A stretch of 10,689 bases of DNA, taken from contig JAOXYB010061079.1 of assembly GCA_028565635.1 (NCBI GenBank), forward strand, positions 1 through 10,689, read 5' to 3'. The notes under the pieces are model-generated. The model saw only the letters and a program-made list of their open reading frames with translations. It was not told the origin of the DNA and did no database searches. Source of the stretch: Phoronis ovalis (taxonomy: Eukaryota > Phoronida > Phoronidae). This document shows positions 1 to 7,177 of the stretch, piece by piece; the stretch's first letter is position 1; each line of letters opens with the position of its first letter. Both the position numbers and the translations under genes were made by a program.

Positions 1-1243
1 AAAAAAAAAAGTTAAAGAGAGTTATTTGATGTCTGCATCATTGTGTTGATATTTGGCTACAATATTTCCGATGTTGTTATTTTTCTATATTATTTCTGTT
101 AGGTGCAAGATTAAATATAGTTTTGATTACTTATGCATTAAAGAAACCATAGATAAAGGTTGGGTTTTATATTAAGAAAGGGGTTACACATTCTTGATGG
201 TAATCTTTGTAGAAAGTAAAACATTGCGAACCATAACACAACTGCTTCAAATGTTTAATGCAGCCTTCATACTACCACCAACTTCATTAGGATCTTGCTA
301 TATACATGTTTAGATGCTAACATTTTGTGTAATGATTTCAAGAATGTCCACTAGGTGTCGCATCATGCTTTTTAGAATCACTTATACTAAGCTAACTTTG
401 CAATGCGTTAGTGCTTAACTTGTCTTGTTAATTATGAAGAAATAATGATTTGATATGGGCTGTATTAAGTAAGTATAATCATGAAAACTAGTTATTATTT
501 GACACAAAAGTTATGTTGCTAAATAGCAGCTGATTTATGGTGTTACTATAAAAACAACTTCATAGTAATAATATGCCAGGAACTGGTTACTTTTCTTCCA
601 GTCATTTTGTAACCGCATTTATTTTAAAGCTTTGTGTTCACTTACAGCCGAAATGCTATATTTACCTTTTATATTATACAAACATTGAGATATATATATT
701 TCGTACAAAATATATTAATAAACACTCCGATTATAATTTGTTTTCATTCAGTTTCTGGGTATCTATCTGGTTGCAACTATATTTTGCGAAAAGACAGGTG
801 GTCCAGGACAAAGTGTGTTCGCATGAGCCTTGTAGATGGTACCAGGAGTCGAAAGTATTGAAGTGAAAATTAGTACATCTGCGCCACAAAAGACCAAATC
901 TATATAATTCTTTTTAAAATAGCTAAACAATAATGTCTGACATTGAAAAGATTTGTTAATATCATGCACTATTATAGACTACAATAGACTTCCTTTTTAT
1001 ATGAAAAAATGAGCGACAGACCCACCTTTTTATGCTAGTGATGTGATATGTACCCTTTCTGATTGGTTGATCATGCTGACACTTTAAAGAAGTCCGTACA
1101 ATGTTTGTTAGATTGTCCCTGACCTCATTGCTGATATGTAGAGTGTTCAGGACAACAATGGCATTGTTACATGAAAGATGAATGGATAGACTACTACAAA
1201 GTATAGTATAATCTGGCAACACTATAAGCCCTATCATTTGGGT
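1..1243. other. A+T-rich stretch without a supported gene
   Basis: No gene can be supported here. The longest frame is 98 codons on the minus strand (962-1258). It has no recognisable domain and a length expected by chance in A+T-rich DNA. A plus-strand frame at 634-861 is open for 75 codons. Its second half follows an acceptor-like pyrimidine tract ending in AG at 750-751 and is rich in charged residues, but no matching donor or recognisable protein was found. A further acceptor-like TTTCTGTTAG lies near 102-111, followed by about 20 open codons; this is equally weak. Confidence 0.55.
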
Positions 1244-1261
1244 TATATGGTTTTCCATATA
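1244..1261. repeat. Small perfect hairpin
   Basis: TATATGG, a TTTT loop and CCATATA form a perfect 7-bp stem. It is A+T-rich and short, so chance is a fair explanation. Confidence 0.5.
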
Positions 1262-1633
1262 CTGACTATAGTTCTTGACACGATCACTGCACTGACCAAA
1301 AATTGACCCGAGTGCTTCCTTTGGCTGGTTTGAATTCTCTTAAAATAAGTTTTAACTATTTCCCCCGAGGCACGCCCTTCTGATTTATTTTAATATATCC
1401 GACGGGACATCTGTGTTTCTTTTCTAATAGTACAGGTGTCTACATCAACTTATTTAATAAAATTAAAATTGCAAATAATTCATTCCGCAGAGTCCAACCC
1501 AACGATACAAAATCTGTTAATGAAATGCATTATAGACAATAGTGATAATTACATGGGGTTAGTTTCTGAGACCGGTACCCCAAGCCGAAGTCTAAATATT
1601 CTCAAAAATAACATATTCTGATGAAATATTCAG

Positions 1634-1719
1634 CAAATTACTAAATTACCAGATGGCAGGCCTGACAGTGATGAGTTACTCAGGAACAGGATCCTTGCTA
1701 AGAATATCATAGTTTCCAG
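1634..1719 (+). other. Possible protein-coding exon, unidentified
   Basis: This 86-bp segment is preceded by TATTCAG, a plausible 3' splice site with a branch-point-like CTGATGA about 14 bases upstream. It is followed by CAG|GTATGC, a good 5' splice site. One frame is open throughout and includes LPDGRPDSDELLRNRIL. That composition is acidic, basic and leucine-rich, unlike translated A+T-rich spacer, and the segment is visibly richer in G+C than its flanks. It would start in phase 0 and leave two bases (AG) for the next exon. The same frame upstream is closed by two adjacent TGA codons (1619-1624), so it is not simply a continuation of the open frame at 1391-1618. I do not recognise the protein. 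An open frame of this length between AG and GT also arises by chance quite often. Confidence 0.35.
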
Positions 1720-1794
1720 GTATGCTCAACAAATATAATTATTAATTCTGCCGGTAAGTGGTATACATAACAAAACATTTTCTATAAGGTAATA

Positions 1795-1990
1795 TGAGGG
1801 GGTAGGGGGTCTCCCCAGGGTGCAATGCTCTCACTTAAAACTTGGCAATGCTCACTGCTCGCACTTAATAAGAAAAAAACTAAGAAAATTAATTAGCAAT
1901 AAAAAAAAATGTTTGCCAAAAGAGAATGCTCGCTGCTCGGACTTGACAGATCCCAATGCTCACTGCTCGCAAAAAAAAACTATAGCCCTC
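1795..1990. repeat. Degenerate repeat built on AATGCTC motifs
   Basis: The heptamer AATGCTC occurs at 1824, 1847, 1925 and 1955. In three of the four copies it is followed by an ACTGCTCG- or GCTGCTCG-like sequence, usually leading into ACTT. The left edge is a G-run block (GAGGGGGTAGGGGGTCTCCCC, 1796-1816). The right edge runs into an A9 tract near 1971. Read on the minus strand the core is GCGAGCAGTGAGCATT. I recall similar GAGCAGTGAGCATT strings from bivalve repeats, but this is unverified. Boundaries and the element class are not determined. A minus-strand frame at 1889-2113 is a by-product of the repeat. Confidence 0.5.
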
Positions 1991-2263
1991 TAACATGCAC
2001 TGAGCATTTACCAGCTTGCAGCTTCTCTTCGTCTTCCCCTGGTGGACAAAACTTGAAACTCTGGGAACTATGAACAGAAGGGTGCAGACTCCATTTCTTG
2101 CAAAAGTAACCATTTTAAACCATACAACTATTTTACAAAAACTTTAAGAACATTATATTAAAAACTGTTATGTAACATTTTGGTCATCATAATACATGCA
2201 TAAGCATTACAACTGTTATAATACACACTTCCACATACTGAGAAGGTTCAGCCCACACCTCCA
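1991..2263. other. Unannotated spacer
   Basis: Unique-looking A+T-rich sequence. The first part (about 1991-2095) is richer in G+C and may be the outer portion of the AATGCTC repeat, but no motif proves it. Nothing else was found. Confidence 0.4.
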
Positions 2264-2480
2264 ACCTGCCTCTTTCCTGGACTGAAAAGGAAAAAAAAAG
2301 CATCCTTTCCTGGTTGTACAAAGCAAAAATACAAATTTCCCCGTGCAAATGGGATGAAAACTAAAAAATACTTACTCCTTCTCTGAACCAGATGGACTGA
2401 ATGTGTAAAGAAAACCCACCTCTTTCCTGGACTTAAATATTAAAACCCCTTTCCTCGAGTAGAATGGACTAAGACGATAT
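2264..2480. repeat. Degenerate repeat with CCTTTCCTGGACT motifs
   Basis: The 15-mer CCTCTTTCCTGGACT occurs exactly at 2269-2283 and again at 2419-2433. Diverged relatives are CCTTTCCTGG near 2304, GATGGACT at 2391-2398 and CCCTTTCCTCGAG with a following GAATGGACT near 2446-2471. The repeated TTTCCTGGACT core at uneven spacing points to an old internally repetitive element. Orientation, ends and class cannot be assigned. A splice-site-like pair on the minus strand lies inside it, at 2376-2396. Confidence 0.5.
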
Positions 2481-2780
2481 CAATTTTTAAGAAATACACA
2501 AAAATATCACAAACTTATGCAATTAACATGCATTTTACACTTCTGTTGAATTGTCTATGATTAAGGACTATTTTCAGCAACCCTAGAATATACCAGGGTG
2601 ATAAGAAGTAGCAATACTAATGAAAAAAATCCCTGGCTAATTACATTAATTTTTATGACTTCAGAGGTATATTAGAAAGATGCTGGTTATTGTGTGTAGA
2701 AAGTGTTAGCTGCTGGATTTAAAACAAATTATGATTTGAATTACATTTTGTATCAACTACTGTATGTTCATTTACTTCAG

Positions 2781-2848
2781 AAGTACACCACAGTCCGGGA
2801 TCAGTGTTTAATGTCTTTTCAACAATATGTGAAAGCCATGAGTTGAAG
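2781..2848 (+). other. Possible protein-coding exon, unidentified
   Basis: A strong 3' splice-site pattern (TGTATGTTCATTTACTTCAG) precedes this 68-bp segment. GAAG|GTAAAC, a good 5' splice site, follows it. The third frame is open throughout and includes VHHSPGSVFNVFSTICES. It would enter with two bases completing a codon and leave in phase 0. The first frame is open too, until a TGA two bases before the donor, so the frame choice is not certain. No family is recognised. It cannot be joined directly to 1634-1719 in frame, since that segment leaves two bases and this one needs one. At least one further exon would be required if both are real. Confidence 0.33.
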
Positions 2849-3208
2849 GTAAACCACTAATGCAGAAAACAATCAACATGCACTTAATACAGTTTGCATT
2901 ATGGACATTATAACAAATGAAAATGAGCTAATTTAATTTTTTTTTTATTACATGTGTCATGCAAGTACAAAGCTTTAAGTAAAATGGTAGGCTGAAATTA
3001 TTTCAGCAATCCGATAATTTTCTTATTGAAATATTATTTGAAATATTTATGCATAGATACTGCACACAGGCCCTCCTTAGATATCAAATCAAATATTTTG
3101 AAAACAATACAATTTCGTCTATACGCAGCAACTAACATTTTCGTTTAAGAATGTTAACTTTTCTAATTTAAGGACAATAAAACAATGCAAGAACTGGGTG
3201 GTGGTTTC
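2849..3208. other. A+T-rich spacer
   Basis: Contains a T10 run near 2937-2946 and no supported gene. A GAAGTAGCAATACT string upstream at about 2605-2618 resembles GGAGTAGCAAATACT in the first array unit (near 3314), which hints that the array once began earlier. That hint is weak. Confidence 0.4.
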
Positions 3209-3221
3209 GTCCATTGTATTA

Positions 3222-3433
3222 CTGCTTTTTTGCCTTTGTATGGAGTTTAAATGTATTTTGTTTTGTATGTTATTGCAGTGTGCGATCTTTTCAAAAATAA
3301 ATGAAAGGAAATGGGAGTAGCAAATACTTTAGGTTTTTGGGAAATAATCAATTTCATGAAATTGTGGGAACACAAGAAATTCTTGTTTATAAACAGTAAC
3401 TTTTATGTTTTTTCAACTTTATGATAGAATGCT
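3222..3433 (+). repeat. Array unit, first recognisable copy
   Basis: This is the best-preserved partner of 3861-4079. Matching landmarks are CTG followed by a T-run, ATGTTATTGC (3267), TCTTTTCAAAAATAA (3286), GAAATTCTTGTTT (3376) and TATGATAGAATGCT (3420). Most offsets to the second copy are 646 bp, with small indels at the left edge. Frames are interrupted by stops in both copies and do not agree, so this is not a duplicated exon. Confidence 0.6.
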
Positions 3434-3471
3434 GGGGGCATGCAAAATAAGAGTGATGTGTTTGTCATTTG

Positions 3472-3851
3472 CCCGGGGGGGTCTCTTGGATATATTTTGG
3501 GGTGGGGGTGTGCCACTGCGGGTAAATTTTTTGGACTGACTCTATACCTAATTCAAAAATATATTGCAAAATATACCAGCAGTCGACATGTGCAATAAAT
3601 ATATGATGTCATAAATAATATACAGCGCATTCATTATTTGTTTTATTAGGTATTGTTCACATTTTGTTTGAAAAGTATATAGACCTGAAATATACCTTTC
3701 GAAGAGTTCTTTACTACCTGCAAAACTATACCTGAAATAATATACCACAGGAGCATAAAAAGGTACCCTGAAATATACCAAAATCGTCAAAAAAATACCC
3801 AGAGCCAGCAGCACGTCCCCGTCAGCTCCTTACGCTAAGACCCCCCCCCGG
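3472..3851. mobile_element. Non-autonomous terminal-inverted-repeat element
   Basis: The left end CCCGGGGGGGTCT (3472-3484) pairs with the right end AGACCCCCCCCCGG (3838-3851). This gives terminal inverted repeats of about 13 bp differing only in the length of the G/C run. The interior has six TATACC hexamers (3543, 3572, 3691, 3727, 3741, 3774), most in an (A)AATATACC context. It also has GGGGTGGGGGTGTGCCACTGCGG near the left end and ACGTCCCCGTCAGCTCC near the right. The flanks TCATTTG (3465-3471) and TCTTTTG (3852-3858) agree at 6 of 7 positions and could be a decayed target duplication, though the first base pair of the right copy abuts the terminus. It is too short to encode a transposase; an 88-codon minus-strand frame across it is incidental. 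The pattern resembles a repeat common in marine invertebrates, recalled rather than checked. Confidence 0.55.
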
Positions 3852-3860
3852 TCTTTTGTT

Positions 3861-4079
3861 CTGTTTTTTTCTTTTGTCTGGTCTTTTATTGTTTTCTTTT
3901 CCATGTTATTGCTATCTGCTAGACTGAGTGCTCTTTTCAAAAATAATAGGTGAAAGGAACAGGAAGTAACAAATTCATGTTTCTTGAAAATAACCAGCTT
4001 TACCCTCTCGCAAGAACATGTGAAATTCTTGTTTTGCAACAGATAATATATGTTTCTGTCATCTCTATGATGAAATGCT
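3861..4079 (+). repeat. Array unit, second copy
   Basis: It begins within ten bases of the right end of the terminal-inverted-repeat element and parallels 3222-3433. Landmarks are ATGTTATTGC (3903), TCTTTTCAAAAATAA (3932), GAAATTCTTGTTT (4022) and TATGATGAAATGCT (4066). It also shares TCTGGT, CAGGAAGTA and CTCTCGCAAGA with the next unit downstream, which makes it the bridge that ties the first copy to the later, more diverged ones. Confidence 0.6.
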
Positions 4080-4087
4080 TGAAAAAT

Positions 4088-4143
4088 CTTCCTCAGTATC
4101 TAAAAATATATCCAAAACTGGATATTTACAGACAATGAGGAAG
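4088..4143. repeat. Imperfect 56-bp palindrome
   Basis: CTTCCTCA at 4088-4095 pairs with TGAGGAAG at 4136-4143. The inner ATATCC and GGATAT flank a six-base loop at about 4113-4118, and the stretch between also pairs partly. Each arm is roughly 24 bases. It lies just downstream of the second array unit and is not seen after the other units. It could be a stem-loop in RNA or the remnant of a small fold-back element. Confidence 0.5.
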
Positions 4144-4508
4144 TTGGGAAGTTAACACTTTTTTCACTATAATGATGAAACACATACAAGTCTTCAATTT
4201 ATTGAACCGTACTTTAGTTGAGTTGTTCGTCTTGTTTAGAGGCCCTATAAACACTGAGGAGGCGTTTTATGTACATCAAAGTTATTATAATTAGTTCAGT
4301 GATCACACCTATAAATATTTCCTCACTCTGAGATAACACTGTACCTTTAGAAAACTACAATATACATGACTTCCCAAAATAAACTGTTAAGTTTTTCTTT
4401 CTTACAAGTCGAAACAATACATATCAACCGAAAAGTGTACTCTTAAGCAATTGGCCCATGCAATATCAACTCCCACGTAAAAACACGAAATTGATAATTC
4501 ATTTTTTT

Positions 4509-4720
4509 GTTCCGGTGCTCTTCTGGTTTCTTTATTTTTTTTATAAATATAGCATATAAGTATTGTTATATCACAATTAATTTTTACTTGTCAACAGGAA
4601 GTACATTGTGATAAGACATGTATGACATACCTCTGATAAAAATCTTGGATTTATTATGTGGGCAGTTCTCTCACAAGATTTGCAAAGGAGGCATGTGAAA
4701 CTAGTTTTCAAATAATTTCA
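4509..4720 (+). repeat. Array unit, third copy (diverged)
   Basis: TCTGGTTTCTTTATTTT (4522), AAGTATTGTTAT, CAACAGGAAGTACA (4592), CTCTCACAAGA and CATGTGAAACT then TTTTCAAATAAT recur in the order of the second copy, at an offset of 635-675 bp. An insertion of about 15 bases separates CAAGA from CATGTGAAA here. Confidence 0.5.
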
Positions 4721-5089
4721 GTAGACAAGACAATATCTGCTTTCATTCATGTCAAAATATATCTGATTTGTCTTCAACATTTCGTGATTTTGTTTTTGAT
4801 TTCTAGCAAAGGAATTTTTATTTGTTAATTTATTGAGAATTATATGATATATTGAATATAACAAGTCACTAAAGAAAGTAAATGGATATTCTGGCTCATG
4901 ATAATATGTTCTGTCTTGTGAGATAGAATATATATTTTGTCCACATGTTTTGTTTTGTTGAATGCAGGTCAATACATATCAGTGCATGTGTATAGACAAT
5001 TGTAGTTGTTAGAAAAATGTAGATAAAGTCAAAGAAGGATACTCTTCGATAAATGGCCCATGTAATTTCCCTTTTATGATGTCATCAAT

Positions 5090-5310
5090 TCCGTGCAACA
5101 TTGATAATAGATTCTTTTACTTGACTGTTAACAACTTGATTAATATCAGAATGTTTATCTGATCATAAATACAGGTCTGGAGTACAATCACAATACAATG
5201 TATGCATAAAAATCCTTTTACAACTAACTACAGGGATGCAGCAATCCTTAACCTACGCAAAAAAGTCACTGGCTTGTAAATTTCTTGCTGGCTAACAGAT
5301 CTGTCCTGTT
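5090..5310 (+). repeat. Array unit, fourth copy (strongly diverged)
   Basis: A TTACTTGACTGTTAACAACTTG stretch near 5119 parallels TTACTTGTCAACAGGAAGTAC in the third copy. TGTAAATTTCTTG, AACAGAT, CTGT and TATGAT near 5276-5315 parallel 4019-4071. The preceding block (TACTCTT, TGGCCCATG at 5040-5062) matches 4438-4460 at 602 bp. Identity is low and the edges are approximate. Confidence 0.4.
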
Positions 5311-5366
5311 ATGATACAAAGCAATTTTTTTATTTTCTATATATTGTAAAATCATTTTTATTTCAG

Positions 5367-5402
5367 GCTTATGCACTTACTGTGTACCGAAATGCATCTG
5401 GG
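5367..5402 (+). other. Weak exon-like segment
   Basis: A long pyrimidine-rich 3' splice-site pattern (ATCATTTTTATTTCAG) precedes GCT TAT GCA, and GGG|GTAATA can serve as donor. The peptide would be AYALTVYRNASG, in phase 0 at both ends. The same frame stays open to a TGA at about 5515. It is only 36 bp, so chance is likely. It sits at the edge of the diverged array, which lowers confidence further. Confidence 0.15.
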
Positions 5403-5600
5403 GTAATACAGATATTTCTGGAAGTTTTTTTCTTTATTATATATATTAAATCAAAACAGAGCACCAAAAACTACAATGCTTTCACTTTTTGTTCTTCTCC
5501 ATTGATGACCTCTTGAATAACTAGCTGATGTAACCTCTTCCTCATTATCGACTCCCACATAAAATGAGTATTATATTACATGTATTTGTCCATTGCTTTT

Positions 5601-6306
5601 CTGCTTGATTGCCAGCAATTTGATAACACTCATTTTTTATTTACATGAATTGTTGGAAATTATCAAAACATCTTCAAAAGAAGTTTGGATAAGAAAAATA
5701 CAATGTACAAAACTCACAACATTTATAAAATTTATGCATATTTGCTGAAAAGTCAAAGGCAAATGTCCGAACAAGACCAGGTTAAAAACATAATTAATCC
5801 TACCTGGACTCGTAAAAATATTTTTATTCCATCAATATTTAAGGAATCTAAGGCATGACCATCCATAGTCACTTTAAGTGCAAAACCATTTCACCAATGG
5901 ACATTAAGTATGTTTAAACTGTCTGTAAGTTGTATATGAGAATGCAGAAATGATTTTCTTCTCTTTGGTGTGTTAATAGCATGCTATTATCTGAACATTA
6001 TAATTAATCTAAAATCTTAGTCGTTAATCACTCCTTCCTGTTTATACCTTTTAAACAGGCTCCAGAATAGCTGAGAATAGTTCTGTGTTAAAAACTCAAA
6101 TTATTTAACAAACAAGACAAACTAAGGCACATTTACACAGAAATTTTGTATCCTCTTTATATACACAGACTCTATGTCATGTCTGGGACTAATGAATGCT
6201 GTTAAATAATAATTAAGTTTTAATCAGTGTCTCTTCAAGAATGCTAGATTGCTCCTAGACTATGAGATACCAAAATAATTGTGTTTTAGCATTTTTCTAG
6301 TTATCA
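5601..6306. other. A+T-rich spacer with one 16-bp palindrome
   Basis: No gene is supported. A short ATG-initiated frame of about 50 codons around 5700-5860 is of chance length. TAATAGCATGCTATTA at 5974-5989 is a perfect 16-bp palindrome containing the GCATGC core. The stretch otherwise shows only short A and T runs. Confidence 0.45.
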
Positions 6307-6322
6307 GTAACATGTATGTTAC
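6307..6322. repeat. Small perfect inverted repeat
   Basis: GTAACAT (6307-6313) and ATGTTAC (6316-6322) are perfect complements separated by two bases. It is a short palindrome-like site with no visible association. Confidence 0.5.
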
Positions 6323-6559
6323 CTATTTAATTTTGCATATAGTCGTTCTTTTGCCCCACCTAATATAAATACATGGTGCCTGTAGTGATGTCATATTATA
6401 GATCACAGGTGTCCAACCCTTTTAATAATTTTATAACAGTGGGGGAGGGTTCAATCAAACCCCTCTCAATTAACAAAAACTTGTTTAAATAGTAAAGTTA
6501 ACTGGCAAAAATTAAAAATGGCAACTTCATAAAAAATCAAACACCAATCCTGGAACTAC
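6323..6559. other. Spacer with G/C-run hairpin
   Basis: GAGGGTT and AACCCCTC around 6446-6466 form a stem with one bulged base. The neighbourhood has unusual G and C runs for this window (GTGGGGGAGGG). GGTTCAATCAA superficially resembles a tRNA B box, but no A box, acceptor stem or anticodon arm accompanies it. The G/C-rich patch may be part of a repeat that continues to 6620. Confidence 0.35.
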
Positions 6560-6616
6560 CTGTCTACTGTTGGCGGTATGTCTCCTTCAGGGACTCGCAA
6601 CTTGTACAAAACAATA
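6560..6616 (-). other. Possible minus-strand exon, unidentified
   Basis: On the minus strand, GGCTTCCATACATTGCAG precedes a 57-bp segment and ACAG|GTAGTT follows it. One frame is open throughout and reads IVLYKLRVPEGDIPPTVD, entered with one base left to complete a codon and left with two (AG). The frame is closed by TAG immediately past the donor, as a true exon allows, and is open upstream for about 17 more codons. No family is recognised. The opposite strand here also has a strong acceptor (TATGTCTCCTTCAG ending at 6590) with an open frame after it, so the strand is ambiguous. Part of a dispersed repeat is another explanation. Confidence 0.3.
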
Positions 6617-7118
6617 CTGCAATGTATGGAAGCCTCCTTAAAAATAATTTGGATGTTTGGTGACTGTCATCAGCCTCAATTATCTTAACAAATCAGTAAA
6701 ATCTCAGAAAAACCGTGATTGTTTAGAAATTACGTAAATTTTTTTATAGTATAATAAACTAGTTCTATTACCTGGCTGAAATCTAATAGGGGGAAGCTGG
6801 TCACATAATCTGACATTTTATCAAGTAGTAATGTATATATTGCCAATTGGAGTGCATTAAAGTGAGTTTGTTTTGTGGGTTTTCGGAATTGTAACATTAT
6901 GTGATCTTTTAGGTTTGCAGATTTTTCCGCTACTAGATTTCAAAAGAAGTTATTTATCTTTTTATTTTAATTTTTACACCTCGCATGCTTTTATATGAAT
7001 TATCTATATATTACAAGTTTACCAAGTTATCCATAGATTATTGTCTTAGATGATAAAGATTCCTTTAATAGATCACTATTTTATTTCTGTATGATTCATT
7101 TGCATTATTTTTAATTAG
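6617..7118. other. A+T-rich spacer
   Basis: No gene, RNA or repeat structure was found. The only compositional bump is GAAATCTAATAGGGGGAAGCTGG near 6778-6800, which has no partner elsewhere in the window. Confidence 0.4.
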
Positions 7119-7177
7119 CACCAGCTGATTATGCTATATTTGACTGGACCCAAAATGGCGATGATGAATTTCAACAG
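7119..7177 (+). other. Possible protein-coding exon, unidentified
   Basis: TGCATTATTTTTAATTAG precedes this 59-bp segment and CAACAG|GTACAA follows it. One frame is open throughout: PADYAIFDWTQNGDDEFQQ, rich in D, E, Q and aromatic residues and locally richer in G+C than its flanks. It would be entered with two bases completing a codon and left in phase 0. A second acceptor six bases later (CACCAG) would remove two residues without shifting the frame. Another frame (starting HQLIMLYL) is also open, but its composition is less protein-like. No family is recognised. The phases do not match 2781-2848 or 1634-1719 directly. Confidence 0.35.

Larger units (their letters stand above)
3209..5600 (+). 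repeat. Ancient diverged direct-repeat array, units about 0.5-0.65 kb
   Basis: Several segments recur in the same order and orientation. TCTTTTCAAAAATAA is at 3286 and 3932, and GAAATTCTTGTTT at 3376 and 4022. TATGAT(A)GAAATGCT-like ends are at 3420 and 4066, all three with the same 646-bp offset. TCTGGT is at 3877 and 4522 (645 bp). CTCTC(A/G)CAAGA and CATGTGAAA are shared near 4005-4025 and 4670-4700. TGTAAATTTCTTG with AACAGAT near 5276-5300 matches 4019-4046. A second block carries CAATACATATCA (4415, 4970), TACTCTT (4438, 5040), TGGCCCATG (4452, 5054) and ACTCCCAC(G/A)TAAAA (4469, 5551). GTCCATTG occurs at 3209 and 5588. About five copies are implied, heavily mutated. Purpose unknown; old tandem duplication of an intronic segment is the simplest reading. 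Confidence 0.6.

Noticed and set aside
962-1258. Longest reading frame in the window (98 codons, minus strand)
   Set aside because: Length is within chance for A+T-rich DNA. No domain, splice context or composition signal supports it.
1889-2113. 74-codon minus-strand frame
   Set aside because: It runs through the AATGCTC repeat and an A-tract; its residues reflect the repeat.
3548-3814. 88-codon minus-strand frame
   Set aside because: It is a translation of the interior of the terminal-inverted-repeat element and shows no protein-family feature.
3222-4079. Duplicated exon as an explanation for the first two array copies
   Set aside because: Frames differ between copies and both contain stops; the shared blocks are A/T-rich with indels not in multiples of three.
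4968-5012. EGF-like peptide VNTYQCMCIDNCSC after an acceptor-like TGCAG
   Set aside because: Only 14 codons before a stop, no good donor, and the CAATACATATCA within it is a non-coding landmark shared with 4415 in the repeat array.
6446-6466. tRNA-like B box (GGTTCAATCAA) suggesting a tRNA or SINE
   Set aside because: No A box at a suitable distance upstream, no acceptor stem or anticodon arm, and no tail. The resemblance comes from a simple hairpin.
1634-7177. One gene model joining the plus-strand exon-like segments 1634-1719, 2781-2848 and 7119-7177
   Set aside because: Phases do not fit: the first leaves two bases while the second needs one before it, and the second ends in phase 0 while the third needs one.
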